From the NCBI RefSeq assembly GCF_029931775.1, contig NC_079316.1, positions 62,002,064 to 62,066,063 on the forward strand: a stretch of 64,000 bases of DNA. The letters are read 5' to 3'. Of this stretch, positions 11,313-22,721 are shown piece by piece (within the stretch, counting starts at the first letter, position 1; each line of letters starts with the position of its first letter). Made by a program: the position numbers and the translations under genes. The stretch comes from Euleptes europaea. Its lineage: Eukaryota; Chordata; Lepidosauria; Squamata; Sphaerodactylidae. Below the pieces are notes generated by a model. It made no database searches. It was not told the DNA's origin and worked only from the letters and a program-made list of their open reading frames with translations.

Positions 11313-11362
11313 TTCCATTAGTTTGTCTAATACCTTCCTAAAGTCCATGTCTATCACCACAA
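11313..11362 (+). repeat. 50-bp direct repeat, right copy
   Basis: Partner of 10266-10315, one mismatch. Confidence 0.9.
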
Positions 11363-12159
11363 GTTGTGGCAGCAAACCCATTGTGTGTTTCTTGTCTAAT
11401 TTGCCAATCAATTTAATCAGGCAACTCTGAGTTGTTATGAAGTGTGTATATGAAATACCTCTCTATCTGGACCATATATATAAAAGTAAAGGTAATCACA
11501 GAGAAAGCACTCCATCCTCCCACCTTGCTCATTTTATTATACTTTTCTGGATCTTTTCCAACTCTGAAATCCTTTTTGAGTTAGGGTAACTAAAACTAGA
11601 CAATATTCCAAATACAAGGTAATACCACGTGGGACTGTTTTGTACAGTAACTGAATTTGTTATCCCAAGACTCCAACAAATTGGTCCATTTTGTAAAAGA
11701 ATTTGGCCTTGACTGAAGACATAAAACCCATTCAGGACTTTATGATCTGCTGTGTTTATTGTAGGGGGGGCAAGCATGCTTCTTGATTGTATGTTAATTG
11801 TACTGAGTAGGGATGAGGGCAATTAGGAAACCAGCTTGACAGTAGAGGGGGAAAGCAGCTACATGTTCATTTTGGTGAAGACACTGGAGGTATGATGTAA
11901 ATAATCTGTTCAACATATTTGGTATATTAACAGCCTGAAATGCCCCCTGTAATTTCTGCCCATGGAGCATGACTTTTCTGCCTCTCACAGCAGCCTGAAA
12001 TCCTTGTAGCCACAGAAACGCTACTCGGATCCAAGCTGATGAGAGGCAAAGCCCAATTTATACGTGACACTAACCACAGGTAAAGTACCCAATTAAGTGT
12101 TCTATGTATTCCCATAATAACACATGCTGGCCCATATATGTATAAAGTTTACATAACAT

Positions 12160-12490
12160 GCTAACTCTGTACATTAATTTTTTAAAACTTTTTATTTTTA
12201 TATAATAGGGTACAGAAAGAAGAAAGGGGGGAGGAAAAAATAAAAAAGAGAAATAAGATATATCCAATATGTGTCAATGTCTGAGCTTTTGGATAATTTA
12301 CAGTCTCATCACTTCGTCAGTTGATCTAGGCAATTGAAACATTTAAACAATTCTCTAAATTTTTCTAAATAATTTCTAATTTAACAATCTTAGTGATTAT
12401 TCTCTAGAGAGTGTTTCAAGCATGTGAGTAATAATCATATAAAGGTTGCCATTTTATCTTAAATTCATCCGTTGAATTCATGGCCAGACT
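12160..12490 (-). mobile_element. Probable L1-type LINE 3' tail
   Basis: Starts with a T-rich tract then purine-rich GAAGAAAGGGGGGAGGAAAAA, as in minus-strand L1 3' ends. No coding frame is left, so the class is uncertain. Confidence 0.35.
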
Positions 12491-12994
12491 CTGTACGTTA
12501 ATTATGCAAGTCGTGGTAAGTGTACTAAAACATGACAAGGTGCACAAGATTTTATATGGGCAACCCCTTTACCTGTGAACTTCATTGCACATAGATTGTG
12601 ACTAAATTAGATCCTCTTCATTTGCTGGTTTCCTCCTTCATTGTCTGGTAATAGGGATTTTTCTTAAATGTCAGATTTTAGTTTTGGTCCCACCATTATA
12701 TCTGTCAGTAGCTAGAGGTACAAGACCTACCAGTGTTGATGTCACAGAAATTACTGGACACCATAAAGCAACTCACCACACTAGCAGCATTGAATGAAAC
12801 AAAGGTATATTCTCCTAATTTAGTAAACCTTTCAGAGCCATTCACAATCCTCAGCCCAAACATTTTAAAGAATAAATTATCAGTTCGACTGATACTTTGG
12901 CCTTTAGGAGATCTCTGAGTAGGATCTGTGATCTTCAGCAGACCCTTCCTAACTCAATTTAGAACTGTAATTAATTAATCATCCTATCCTATCC

Positions 12995-13260
12995 TGGTGT
13001 TAAAGTTGCCAGCTAAAATCAAACGGGCTGGTGGAAATTTGGCACACTGATCAAGTACATCTTGTTCTATCATATCATCCCAAGTCCTTCTTATACCTGC
13101 ATTGGAGATAGCAAGAAGCATATAAATATTAATCACTTTCTGTGTCTCAACTGAAACAGCACTAACATAGATAGTGGGTCAATCTATAGTAGAAGGGACA
13201 TAAGTATATCCAGTGCTAGAAAAACCAAGTAATTGAAAACTAACTTCACCATTAAGAAAG
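12995..13260 (-). mobile_element. LINE endonuclease-domain fragment
   Basis: The minus-strand frame reads GEVSFQLLGFSSTGYTYVPS, interrupted by a stop, then NIYMLLAISNAG, RRTWDDMIEQ and FPPARLILAGNFN. The last matches the LILAGDFN motif of APE-type LINE endonucleases. The clade was not resolved. Confidence 0.6.
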
Positions 13261-13310
13261 TGTTGCAAATATATCTGAGGCTAGAAAAACCGTTAAGGCC
13301 TGTGGAAGCA

Positions 13311-13396
13311 ATTCTAAGTAGATCTACACAGAAATAAGTTCCATGTTATTCAATGGGACTTACTCCATGGAAAACGTCCCTAGGATTTCAGCCTAT
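13311..13396 (+). repeat. Dispersed 'CAATGGGACTTACT' repeat
   Basis: Carries TCAATGGGACTTACTCCATG and ends CCTAGGATTTCAGCCTA. The inverted relative is at 43764-43863. It is widespread in reptile genomes; I do not recall the class. Confidence 0.6.
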
Positions 13397-13642
13397 ATCA
13401 TCTGATGACCATGTTTCTTGCAATAATGTATCAAAACAATATAAGTAATTCACAAAACCATTGTTAGCATGAAAATGTACTGGTGAGGCCCCTGTGAATG
13501 AACTGGGCTGTTACTGTTTCTTCTGCTCTGATTTCTTGGACTACAAAAGATTGAAGCGCCCCATGGCGCAGAGTGGTAAGCTGCAGTACGGCACTCAAAG
13601 CTCTGCTCACGACCTGAGTTTGATCCTGACAGAAGTTGGCTT

Positions 13643-16415
13643 TGAGAGAGACACCTGTTCGCCTATGGCAAAGTAATATAGAGCTTACATTGGATACTAG
13701 CTTAAAATAGGTAGTAAAACATGGTAACAGGTGTTATAAGCTAAACATCAGGAATCTACAGATAGGAGAGTTTTGTTCAACCTTATCTAAAACCATTCCA
13801 GAGATAGAAAGAGCCCATCTATGAAGATAAAGGACCTGATCACCCTTCCCTGAACCCCCAGAGAAAGCAGGTTTGCTTTCATTAAGAAAAGAAAATGAAG
13901 TCCATTGTCTGAATGCAGGACATTTTTTGCAGAAGTTCCCAAAACCTCATAGTTTAAGGATCAAAAGAAAGTGGTGGTAATACAAAGTCTGGAGAGGCTT
14001 GCTGGTTTATCAACTAGGCAGGAACACCTTGTTCCAGATATAGCTGATCACTGATTCCTGAACCAAGGAGAACTCTGCAAAGTCCCAGCATATCCCAAGA
14101 CCCAACACTGGGAAAATAAGGCATGAGGACGTCCACCCATATCTAAAGAAACAAAGAGGGGAGGACAGAGAGGGTGAAGAAGTCTGACAGAAAATAGGGA
14201 AGTAAAATCTTGATAGCAGTGTCACAAGGCCTCCAAAAATATCCCAAATGTTCCAGGAACTGGTAGGGAGATTTTATATCCATCATAGCTTAGAGCAGGG
14301 GTCCTCAAACTTTTTAAGCAGGGGGCTAGTTCACTGTCCCTCAAACACTGTTGGGGGCCGGACTATAGTTTGAAAAAAATATGAACAAATTCCTATTCAC
14401 ACTGCACATATTTTATTTGTAGTGCACAAAAAATAAGAGAAACAATGTAATATTTAAAATGAAGAATCATTTTAATCAACATAAACTTATAATATTTCAA
14501 TGGGAAGTATGGGCCTGCTTTTGGATAATGAGATGGTCAATATCCGGTTCCATATTTGTCACTGCTAGTCATAGCAAGTGATACAAGTCCATTCTAACTA
14601 ATAGCCATGAATACCCCTCTCCTCCATGAATATGTCCACTCCCCTCTTAAAGCCCTCCAAGCTGGCAGCCATCATCACATCCTGGGGCAGGGAGTTCCAC
14701 CACATCCTGGCACAGAAAGGAGTTCCTTCAGATGCCTCCCATGGCATGGCATGGCATGGGACAAGCAGGAAGCGGGCACACAGGCTGCCCTCTAAGGTTC
14801 GCATCTGAAGATGGGTGTGAACTCAGACCAAGGGGAGGGGGTGAATTCCACCTCAGGATTCTGGGCAAGTCGGTCTCCCCCTGCAACTTCAGCTCCCTTT
14901 TCAGAAACCATATAACCAACCCTGCAAGGCAGTTGTGAAGGCACGCCAGGAAGCATCGTCAAAACACAGTCCGCATGCATGCGCACGAACACAACTCTCC
15001 CTCCCTCTCCTCAAAGATCCGAATGCTCCAGCCCACCCCACCTCCTCGCAAAACCGCTCCCTAGGCACGTTGAGGGCTGGAAACGGGAGTCTGAAAAGTG
15101 TTTTTCCCCCCCCCAACAGGCCGAGAGGGGGAAAGCTCCGCAGGGCGAGGCCTTTCCTCACCTGAAAAGTGTTTTCCCCCCGGGGGGGGCACTCGGCGGG
15201 CTTCGCGGGGCTCGGCAAGGACGAAGGCCTTGGGGGAGGTGCACTCCTGGCGCCGGAGCCGGCCGGCCAGCAGTCACTAAAGTCCACCCTGCCGCTGGGG
15301 CCCGGCGTCCGGGCCATTGGGCAGAGCAGGTCGCGCTTGCTGGGGAAGGTGTGCAGGCAGGTGGCGGCAGCAGCAGCTCCCTTGCTGCAGGTGCGGCCAT
15401 GCGCAGGAGCCCCGAGCCCAAGCGTGGCAGCTCCTGGCCCTGCCGCAGGCGGAAGCTGAAGCTCTTGTGCAGCGCACCCCAGCCCGCCCGGCCCTCTGCC
15501 GCCGTGCTCGCCCACGCCCAGCAGCAGCCGCCGCTGCTGGCATGCCCCAACCTAGCGCCGCAGCACCTGGCAAGCGCCCGCCTGCATCCCGCCCACCGGG
15601 AGTGGCGGCCCAGCAGCCCCGGGGCGGCACAGAGCAGGGGGGCGGCTGGACCTGCATCCTCGCGGCTTGTCTCTCTTCCCTCTTCCCTCCCGTGTGTAGG
15701 GAGCTGGGAGGAAGTGACCGGTGGTCACTTCCTCCCAGCATTACCTTGCGGCTGCACTCTTTTAAAGGGGCCGGGTTCAGGACCCTGACGGGCCGGATCC
15801 GGCCTGCGGGCCGTAGTTTGAGGACCCCTGGCTTAGAGAATATAGGTAAGTAAGAGGTCTCCAACTGAGACAGAAGATGGGGAAATCATCAGATCCTCGA
15901 CTAGATCTTTATAGAAAAGTTTGTGGTTAGTTTGGAAAGTCCAGAGGCCATCAGAAATAATGTTTTGCTAAAATCAGGACACTTGACCACAAGAGGACAT
16001 ACGGTCAATCATAAGACTAACTGCAAATAACTCAACAGGGCATACAACAAGAAATTGCAGAAATCAGCAATAAGGTATCCATATAAGGGATGAGGGAAGT
16101 GAAAAGCTGAGTTTACAGAATGATGTCAACTTAAATGATGACCATGTATGGATGTAGGACGGCCGGGGAAGACTGTAGCTCTGGATTCTTCAGCCAACGA
16201 GAAACCAGAGAGGGTTGGCGCTTCAGGCATTTGCAGGGCTATAAAACAGAGGGACTGACTCTAGTATTTGAGCGCTTGGTACATTTGCTTGTACCAAACA
16301 ACTCCCATTTAATTGATCAAATAAATGCTTCAACAGAAATCTCTCTTGGTCTGGTCTTCTCTATCCTCAGGTGATTAATGTAAAAGAGGGTAAGAGTGTT
16401 GTGAAGTCTCTGACA
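13643..16415 (+). mobile_element. Solo LTR in a SINE, itself interrupted by a hAT element
   Basis: The ends are TGAGAGAGAC...GTCTCTGACA, with a 4-bp target duplication GCTT on both sides (13639-13642, 16416-16419). Without the hAT insertion it is about 1.23 kb. Promoter TATA at 16239-16246 and AATAAA at 16320-16325 place R and U5 at the right end, so it points +. No internal retroviral region is present. The family is not recognised. It is older than the hAT copy inside it and younger than the SINE around it. Confidence 0.7.
14296..15830. mobile_element. Non-autonomous hAT (Charlie-like) DNA transposon with CpG-rich core
   Basis: The inverted ends are CAGGGGTCCTCAAACT and AGTTTGAGGACCCCTG, with a perfect 8-bp target duplication GCTTAGAG (14288-14295, 15831-15838). 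The left 600 bp is AT-rich; about 14960-15790 is very GC- and CpG-rich. The ends resemble the OposCharlie1-type hAT group from memory. Several long frames overlap on both strands in the GC-rich part (such as 14979-15788 + and 14901-15515 -), but none resembles a hAT transposase, so I treat them as compositional. Confidence 0.93.
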
Positions 16416-16486
16416 GCTTCAGGTAGCCAGTTCAAGGTTGATGCGGCCTTTTATCCTTCCGACGTCAGTAAAATGAGTACCCAGCT

Positions 16487-16678
16487 TAGGGTTGCCAGCT
16501 CCGAGCTGGGAAATACCTGGAGATTTTGGGGGCGGAGCCTGAGGAGGACAGGGTTTGGGGAGGGGAGGGACTTCAATGCCATAGAGTCCAATTGCCAAAA
16601 CAGCCATTTTCTCCAGGTGAACTGATCAGTTGTAATAGCAGGAGATCTCCAGCCACCACCTAGAGGTTTGCAACCCTA
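16487..16678 (+). mobile_element. hAT-type MITE (TAGGGTTGCC family)
   Basis: 192 bp with inverted ends TAGGGTTGCC/TGCAACCCTA, flanked by exact ACCCAGCT at 16479-16486 and 16679-16686. It lies in the body of a Sauria SINE. Confidence 0.93.
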
Positions 16679-16781
16679 ACCCAGCTTGCTGGGGGTAAAG
16701 TGTAAATGACCGGGGAAGGCAATGGCAAACTACCCCTTAAACATAGTCTGCCTAGTAAACGTTGTGGTGAGATGTCACTCT

Positions 16782-16878
16782 ATGGGATTTGAGCCTGGGT
16801 TTCCAAGTGGGGATTTGAGTCTGGGTTTCCCAGGTCCTAATCTGACACCTTAACCCCTAAACCACCTTGGCTCTCCAC
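16782..16878 (-). repeat. tRNA-SINE head fragment
   Basis: The minus strand reads GAGCCAAGGTGGTTTAGGGG, then GTGTCAGATTAGGACCTGGG, a tRNA-like head of the TGGTTAGAGTG type. Confidence 0.65.
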
Positions 16879-18608
16879 TGCAGTTTCTAGCTACCTTTAA
16901 ATGACCATGAACCAATGACCATTCTTATTCCTCTAACAATTGACCCACTAAATTAAATAATGACAAAGGAGACTTAGGGGGAGAAACCCCTATTTTTCCT
17001 GGAATATTTACTTTGGAAAGTCCCGATTTAGAAAGGGAAGCAGGGTTTTTTTGTTATTTTGTATAGGAACTGTAAGGAGAAAACGAAACAAGGAAATTAA
17101 ACTGTGTTTTCAAACCTGGGAGCATTCTGTGTGTTTATTTATCAGGACTTGTCCAATGTGTGTTAGCATACTACTATCGATGGGGTTTCCCCTTTCAAAC
17201 ATCTTTCTGGTACAAAATTGCAGCTCGGGTATTTCCTTATGACTCATTGTACAGGCTGTGTGTTAGCAGGCGGTTATAAGCCACTTGCTTCACAATTAAC
17301 ATTGAACTGGGAACAATTCAGTGCTCAAGAAATGCATCATGGTTGGAGGTTGTTGATCTTCGACATGGCAAACACGGTGTGCCTGTAAGTATTTTTACAG
17401 ACTTTGTTTGGGCACTGTTTGTTAGACTTGACGTTTATTGGAGTCTTGTGTCTTCCTGCTGCTTTTATCAACATTTTAACTGAAGTGGCTGTTGTTGCAT
17501 GGTTGAAATGCTAAACTGAAGTTGTATTTCAAAATACTGTGAGCAAATCACAGGAGGTACAGTCATTGAATTATCAGGATTCCTGATAATTAATTTTTAA
17601 TTATAGTTTAAATTAAAATTATAATAATTTTAATATAATTAAAAATTCTTCCTCATCCCCAATTCTAATTATAAACTGGAATTCTGACAAAGTGAACTCT
17701 AGTCCATGAAACCTTGTGCTGGAATAAAATCTTGTTTGTCTTCAAGGTGCCACTGGATTCTGCAGATGACTAAAATCTCTATGCAAGTTCTTTAGCGTCT
17801 CTCTCTCTCTCCCCTCCCCGCATATGACAGTCCTTCCAATTTAAATGCCTCTTCATCTTCTACTTTCTATAAATCTATTATAGACTCGTTAAACTGTACA
17901 CGTGGAATGTAAACATTACTAAACTGTTAAACAGCAAAGCATGCGACTGCTCAGCTAAAAATTGCTTCTGCATTTCTTTGGCTTTCATTTGGAACTGTTT
18001 CAGTGCTTAATTAAATAATTTAGGCCATCAATTGCTTAACAGTAATTTGTTTTGTGCCTTCAGCATGGAGGCAAATTGTAGGTATTCACAACACTACGTT
18101 AGTAAAGAGAAAGGTGCTCTCTTAAAATGAATATTGATCAATTATCACTACCTTGCGGTGTCCTTTGGCCCATAGTCTCATGCCAACAGCCTTCCTTGAA
18201 GTAATTCCATTTCAAAGTCAAAGAGTTCCAGAGAACTCTGAAGTTAGCCCACTGTATTGTCATTTTTGCATGGCATATCTTTGGCAGAAATAAGTCTTAA
18301 CAGGGTGCAGACTACTATTCCATTCCACACTAATTAAAAGTCCAAGCATTTCTCCTTATCCTTATCCTCGAGTTGTGCTACTATGTTCATAAAGTAAAAT
18401 TAGAAAAGGGTGTGTCAATACAATGGGTCATATTTTCATTTCCTCATGAAAAAAATTCTTCATTTCTAACCTCTCTGACTTCTCCTGAGTGCCTTTGTTT
18501 AGTCTTCTTTGAAGAAAAGTTAGCCCTGATAGAGCAGATCAAAGATCAAGTAGTGACAATGCAAGCAGTGTGTAAGCAGTACTTGATAAATACTAAATAC
18601 TTCCATGC
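16879..18608. other. Intergenic, mostly unassigned
   Basis: No gene was recognised. There is an AT-rich palindromic patch at 17568-17660 and a weak repeat relative at 17700-17770 (TCTTCAAGGTGCCACTGGA). Confidence 0.45.
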
Positions 18609-18830
18609 CCTGACCTGGATGGCCCCAGCTATCCCAGTCTTATCAGATCTCGGCTGCTAAGCAGGATCAGCCCTGGTTAGTATTTGGATGGGAGACCACC
18701 AAGGAAGTCTAAAGTCACTATGCAGAGATAGGCAATGGCAAACCACTTCTGAATGTCTCTTGCCTTGTAAACCCCATAAGGGGTCGCCATAAGTCAGCTG
18801 TGACTTGACGGCACTTTCCATCACCAATGA
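18609..18830 (+). repeat. 5S-rRNA-derived SINE, nearly full length
   Basis: The 5S-like head (CAGATCTCGGCTGCTAAGCA then GTTAGTATTTGGATGGGAGA) contains the internal control region of 5S genes. The body is GGCAATGGCAAACCACTTCT and the end is CAGCTGTGACTTGACGGCAC. Confidence 0.9.
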
Positions 18831-20660
18831 CTTCCACATTTATGCCCAGTCCAACTTGCTGGGATTGGCTCAAGATTTAATGGCTGCCATAACTACCATG
18901 GGGCTGTCCCCCATTCTGGTCCCTATGCACATAGCAGAGCATATGCTCGATTTGTTTGTTTGTTTTTCCCCTGGGGACAAAGGGCATTGTTTGGTAATTG
19001 GGGGAGGTTTTTTTTCCACTTTGCCACTGCCATGGACTGAACATTACCTGGTAAGGTTTAGACTTACAGGCACTCAGAACCTCTGCAAGGGTTAGGATGG
19101 TCTGCCCTAGAGGTTGGATGGGTCCAGAGGTTTTCTGATGTCTCTCGGGGATTTTCCGGTCAGCAAAGCTGGCAATCCTATTACAGCACTAGCTGACCTG
19201 TGGAAGAGATGACACAGGTTGTTGACACAATAGCTACTGAATGTCCCCTCCAGAATGCCCCTTGGTTTACTAGGCAGCTTGGGACAAGGGAGGAAAACTT
19301 GAAGTGAATGTGACATTACAGGCAAAAGCACATTTATCATGTCTACTTTGTGGTGGTGATGGTGGCAGCTACAGAGCTTCAAGCACTTCTCCATCACCAT
19401 TATATCTATACAATGTGATCCGGTAGAGCTTTTCTGGGTTGTAAAGGGGCTCTTATCTCAGGGCCTGAGGATGTTGGCCTGGAAAACATGCAGACCCACT
19501 GTGACTCTTTTGCAATGCATTTTAAAATAAAATTGCTTGTATTATTGGTTCAGTTACATCTCAAGATGTTATTGGAATATCGCCTGGTTCTAGATGCATG
19601 AATGAATTTCAGCTGGTGAGGCCTGATGATGTGGGCAAGCTTTTTAGAAGAATGCAGCCCATTTCACCTAGGCTTGACCTTTGCCTGTCATGCCTGATAG
19701 TAACAAACTTGGCTGAGTTTGTCAAAAGGGTCCAGGAGGTAATAAATGCCTCTTTGTGGGAAGGTACAGTTCCAATTGCTTTGAAAGAGTCAGTTGTGAG
19801 GCCCCTCCTGAAGAGGACATCCCTCTGTTACCCTAAGTAGGCAGTCTTCAATTTAGTTGCCAACCTCCTTCCTGCCCAAGCTTGACCCACAAGATGGATC
19901 CCAGAAAACTCTGAGGGGCATCCATTTTATGGGGAGTGGTGTCTTGCTCTTATGCCACTCTTTAGCCCCCTTGCCTCCATGGCACTCCTTAATGGGAGGA
20001 GATTAAGGGGTGCCATTCATCTGGTGTCCAACATTTCATTCTTGGGCAAGAAGCTTGAGTGGAAAATGGCTACAGAGCTTCAAGCAGTCTTGGTAGAAAC
20101 AAATTATGTAGACACATTTCAATCCAGATTCACACCTGGGTTTGAAACAAAAAAAATAGCCTTGGTCACCTGCCTCACAATCTTCACTGGGAATGTGACG
20201 GGGAACATGTCCTTGTTTAATCTCCTGGACCTCTTGGTGGCTTTCAGTACCATCACAATGGTATCCTTCTGGAGAGGCTGGCTCAGTTGGGAGTGGAAGA
20301 CACCATGCTCCAAAAGATCGGCACTGGCTGCCCATCTGTTTCTGAGCACAATTTGAAGTGCTGCTTCTTACCTTTAATGCTCTAAGTGGCTTGCAGATAG
20401 GTACTTGAAGGACCACTTCGACACATTTTGTTCATTCCATCAGTTAAAAGCTTCCTCTGTAGTCCTGCTGTCTGTTCATCTGCCTTCAAAGGTGAGACAG
20501 GGGCCAACCAGAGACAGGGTTCTTCAGTGGTGGTACCTTGCCCTTGGAATTCTCTCCCTTCTGAGGATTTCCTTGTTCCTACCTTACTTTGTTTTAGGGA
20601 GCAAATTAAAAAAATCCTTTTTACCTGGGCCTTTAACTTGGAGTTTTACCTCTTAAACAC

Positions 20661-21175
20661 ATGAAGCTGCCTTATAGCTGGAGAGCCAGCATGGTGTAGT
20701 GGTTAAGAGCAGTGGTTTGGAGCAGTGGACTCTGATCTGGAGAACTGGGTTTGATTCCCCACTCTTCCACATGAGCGGTGGAGGCTAATCTGGTGAACTG
20801 GATTTGTTTCCCCACTCCTATACACATGAAGCCAGCTGAGTGACCTTGGGCTAGTCACACTCTCTCAGTCCCACCTACCTCACAGGATATCTGTTGTGGG
20901 GAAGGGAAGGTGATTATAAGCTGGTTTGATTCTTCCTTAAGTGGTAGAGAAAATCGGCATATAAAAACCAACTCTTCTTATTATACTGTATCAGACCCTT
21001 GGTCCATCAAAGTCAGTACTGTCTGCTTAGACCGGCAGAGCTCTCCAGGGTCTCAGGCAGAGGTGTTTCACATCACCTACCTGCCTGGTCCCTTTAACTG
21101 GAGATGCTGGGGATTGAACCTGTGACTTTCTTCATGCCAAGCAGATGCCCTACTGCTGAGCCACAGCCCCTCCCC
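20661..21175 (-). repeat. tRNA-derived SINE split by another SINE
   Basis: The minus-strand copy of the GGCTGTGGCTCAG family is cut at GCTGCCTTATA by the SINE at 20677-20980. TTATA is repeated at both joints (20672-20676, 20981-20985). Confidence 0.87.
20677..20980 (+). repeat. tRNA-derived SINE, GTGTAGTGGTTAAGAGC type
   Basis: The head is GGTGTAGTGGTTAAGAGCAG and the B-box region GGGTTTGATTCC. The body is GTGACCTTGGGCTAGTCACA and the tail GCATATAAAAACCAACTCTT. It is nested in the SINE at 20661-21175. Confidence 0.88.
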
Positions 21176-21339
21176 AAAATATTCTGTGCTTCTGGCCTGA
21201 GGATCAATTTATTTACATCATTTTAAACTGTTCAGTGTACATTTTATGCTATTCTTGTGCCCTGTCTTATTTAAATTGCATTTATTTGTTTTTATTATAG
21301 TTGTTTATTATTTGTTGGTTGGTTGGTTTTACTTCACCC

Positions 21340-21535
21340 TATGGGGACCCAAAGTGGCTTGCATCATTCTCCTCTCCTTTGTTTTATCCCCACAACAACC
21401 CTTTGAGGTAAGTTAGACTGAGAGACTGTGACTGGCCTAAGGGTCACCCAACAAGCTTCCATGGCAAAGTGGGGATTCCAACCTGAGTCGCCCAGATCCT
21501 AGTCCAACACTCTAACTATTACACCACACTTGCTT
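21340..21535 (-). repeat. tRNA-derived SINE, TGGTTAGAGTGTTGGACTAG type
   Basis: The minus strand reads TAGTTAGAGTGTTGGACTAG then GTTGGAATCCCCACTTTGCC; the tail matches ACTTCACCCTATGGGGACCC reversed. Confidence 0.8.
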
Positions 21536-21664
21536 TTAAAAAATGGCTTTGATTTCCTTTTAATGGTTGTGTTTTTGCTACCTCAAACAGGGCTCTGGGA
21601 GAGTCAGGATATGAATTTGTAAGAGATATAGCAGATTGTTGGATGTGGGGTTAAAACATTACTA

Positions 21665-21722
21665 AACTTGGTTGCTGGTTAATATTTGGATGGGAGACCA
21701 CCAAGGATAATTTTTAGCAATC
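21665..21722 (+). repeat. 5S-SINE fragment
   Basis: GGTTAATATTTGGATGGGAG then ACCACCAAGG matches the 5S-like part of the 18609 copy. The adjoining LTR follows at 21727. Confidence 0.65.
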
Positions 21723-21726
21723 ATGT

Positions 21727-22156
21727 TGTGGACCCACGGGCAAGCGGCTCCAAGGAAAGGGGAAGGAGAAGTAACCTTAAATAAACACACATACACATAC
21801 TCTTTGGGAAGTAAATGGCCACAGTTTTTATTGATCACAACAGAATGGAGCATTGGCGGAAAACCATGGGGGCGGATCCAAGATATCGGATCACCACCCT
21901 GTAACCCGATATATATCGAAAGCATCGATAAACAGCCCAACCACCTGTGGGCACAGCACCAGAGTAGCACTTAGGTGGCCCCACTGGACGCGCATCTCTG
22001 TGTGGAGCCAGGGCCACCTGGGATTGGAGCACCCAATACAGGCCCCCGAGCTGGGGATCGCTGTTGTACTCCATCCCAAGACCCCTTATGGGGGTCCCCA
22101 CAAACGGGGAGGAAAAGCACATCTTCCCTTCTTGCATCCTGCCCGGTAAGTCCACA
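21727..22156 (-). mobile_element. Solo LTR, family A, minus strand
   Basis: 430 bp with TGTGGAC...GTCCACA ends and 4-bp flanks ATGT/ATGC. AATAAA (minus strand) lies at 21827-21832. It is clearly related to 62721-63284: both have GATGCTTTCGAT, GGATCCGCCCCCAT, CCAATGCTCCA and TTGTAATCAATAAA-like stretches. No internal region is attached. Confidence 0.75.
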
Positions 22157-22480
22157 ATGCGGGGACCTGTTTAGTCAGGTCCCCCTTTTTTCTCAAGCTG
22201 CCATCTCCATGCCTTTCAGATCAAATTTGTTGTCTCCTGTTCACAGAATGAAATAAATAATTGCATAGCCATCCTTACACCTTTCTGTTTTTCTTTTAGA
22301 TAAGGTGGTCTTCTGTCTTTGTCAGCGTCATTGGTTGGGTCTAAATCTACAACATATTATCTTTTGTGAGTATGGTTTTGGCTTTGGATTCACAGGGAAA
22401 ACCTATTATTAAATGGAGTTAGGGCTGGATCTACATTTTTTAAGGGGGGCAAAAGTACAAAATGACTCCCCCATATATTA
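22157..22480. other. No feature recognised
   Basis: Unique-looking intergenic sequence between an LTR and a SINE. Confidence 0.45.
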
Positions 22481-22721
22481 AAAAGGTAAAGGTCCCCTGT
22501 GCAAGCACTGGGTCATTCCTGACCCATGGGGTGACGTCACATCCCAACGTTTCCTAGGCAGACTTTGTTTAGGGGCTGGTTTGCCAGTGCCTTCCCCAGT
22601 CATCTTCCCTTTACCCCCAGCAAGCTGGGTACTCATTTGACAGACCTCGGAAGGATGGAAGGCTGAGTCAACCTTGAGCCGGCTACCTGAAACCAACTTC
22701 CGTTGGGATCGAACTCAGGTA
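22481..22721 (-). repeat. Sauria-type SINE
   Basis: The minus strand carries GGTTTCAGGTAGCCGGCTCA to the tail CACAGGGGACCTTTACCTTT. Confidence 0.87.

Larger units (their letters stand above)
13556..16781 (+). repeat. Sauria-type SINE split by two insertions
   Basis: The head is 13556-13642 (CATGGCGCAGAGTGGTAAGC, GACCTGAGTTTGATCCTGAC). The body resumes at 16416 (CAGGTAGCCAGTTCAAGGTT) and, after a MITE at 16487-16678, runs to about 16781 (CTAGTAAACGTTGTGG). The parts line up with the uninterrupted copy at 23134-23430. Confidence 0.85.
18838..21623 (+). mobile_element. L2-clade LINE, degraded ORF2, SINEs inserted
   Basis: Three reading frames carry pieces in order: endonuclease end (IAEHMLDLFVCFSPGD then LPLPWTEHYLVRFRL, about 18910-19065), pre-RT (INASLWEGTVPIALKESVV then RPLLKRTS, about 19760-19825) and RT (LGKKLEWKMATELQAVL, DTFQSRFTPGFETKKIALV, LLDLLVAFSTI, about 20040-20260), then a C-terminal part to 20660. 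Frames shift several times. The 3' UTR appears to go on to about 21623 around two SINE insertions. Confidence 0.8.

Noticed and set aside
14901-15864. Overlapping open frames of 130-269 codons on both strands
   Set aside because: They lie in the CpG-rich core of a hAT element, where stop codons are rare by composition. No frame resembles a transposase or any known protein.
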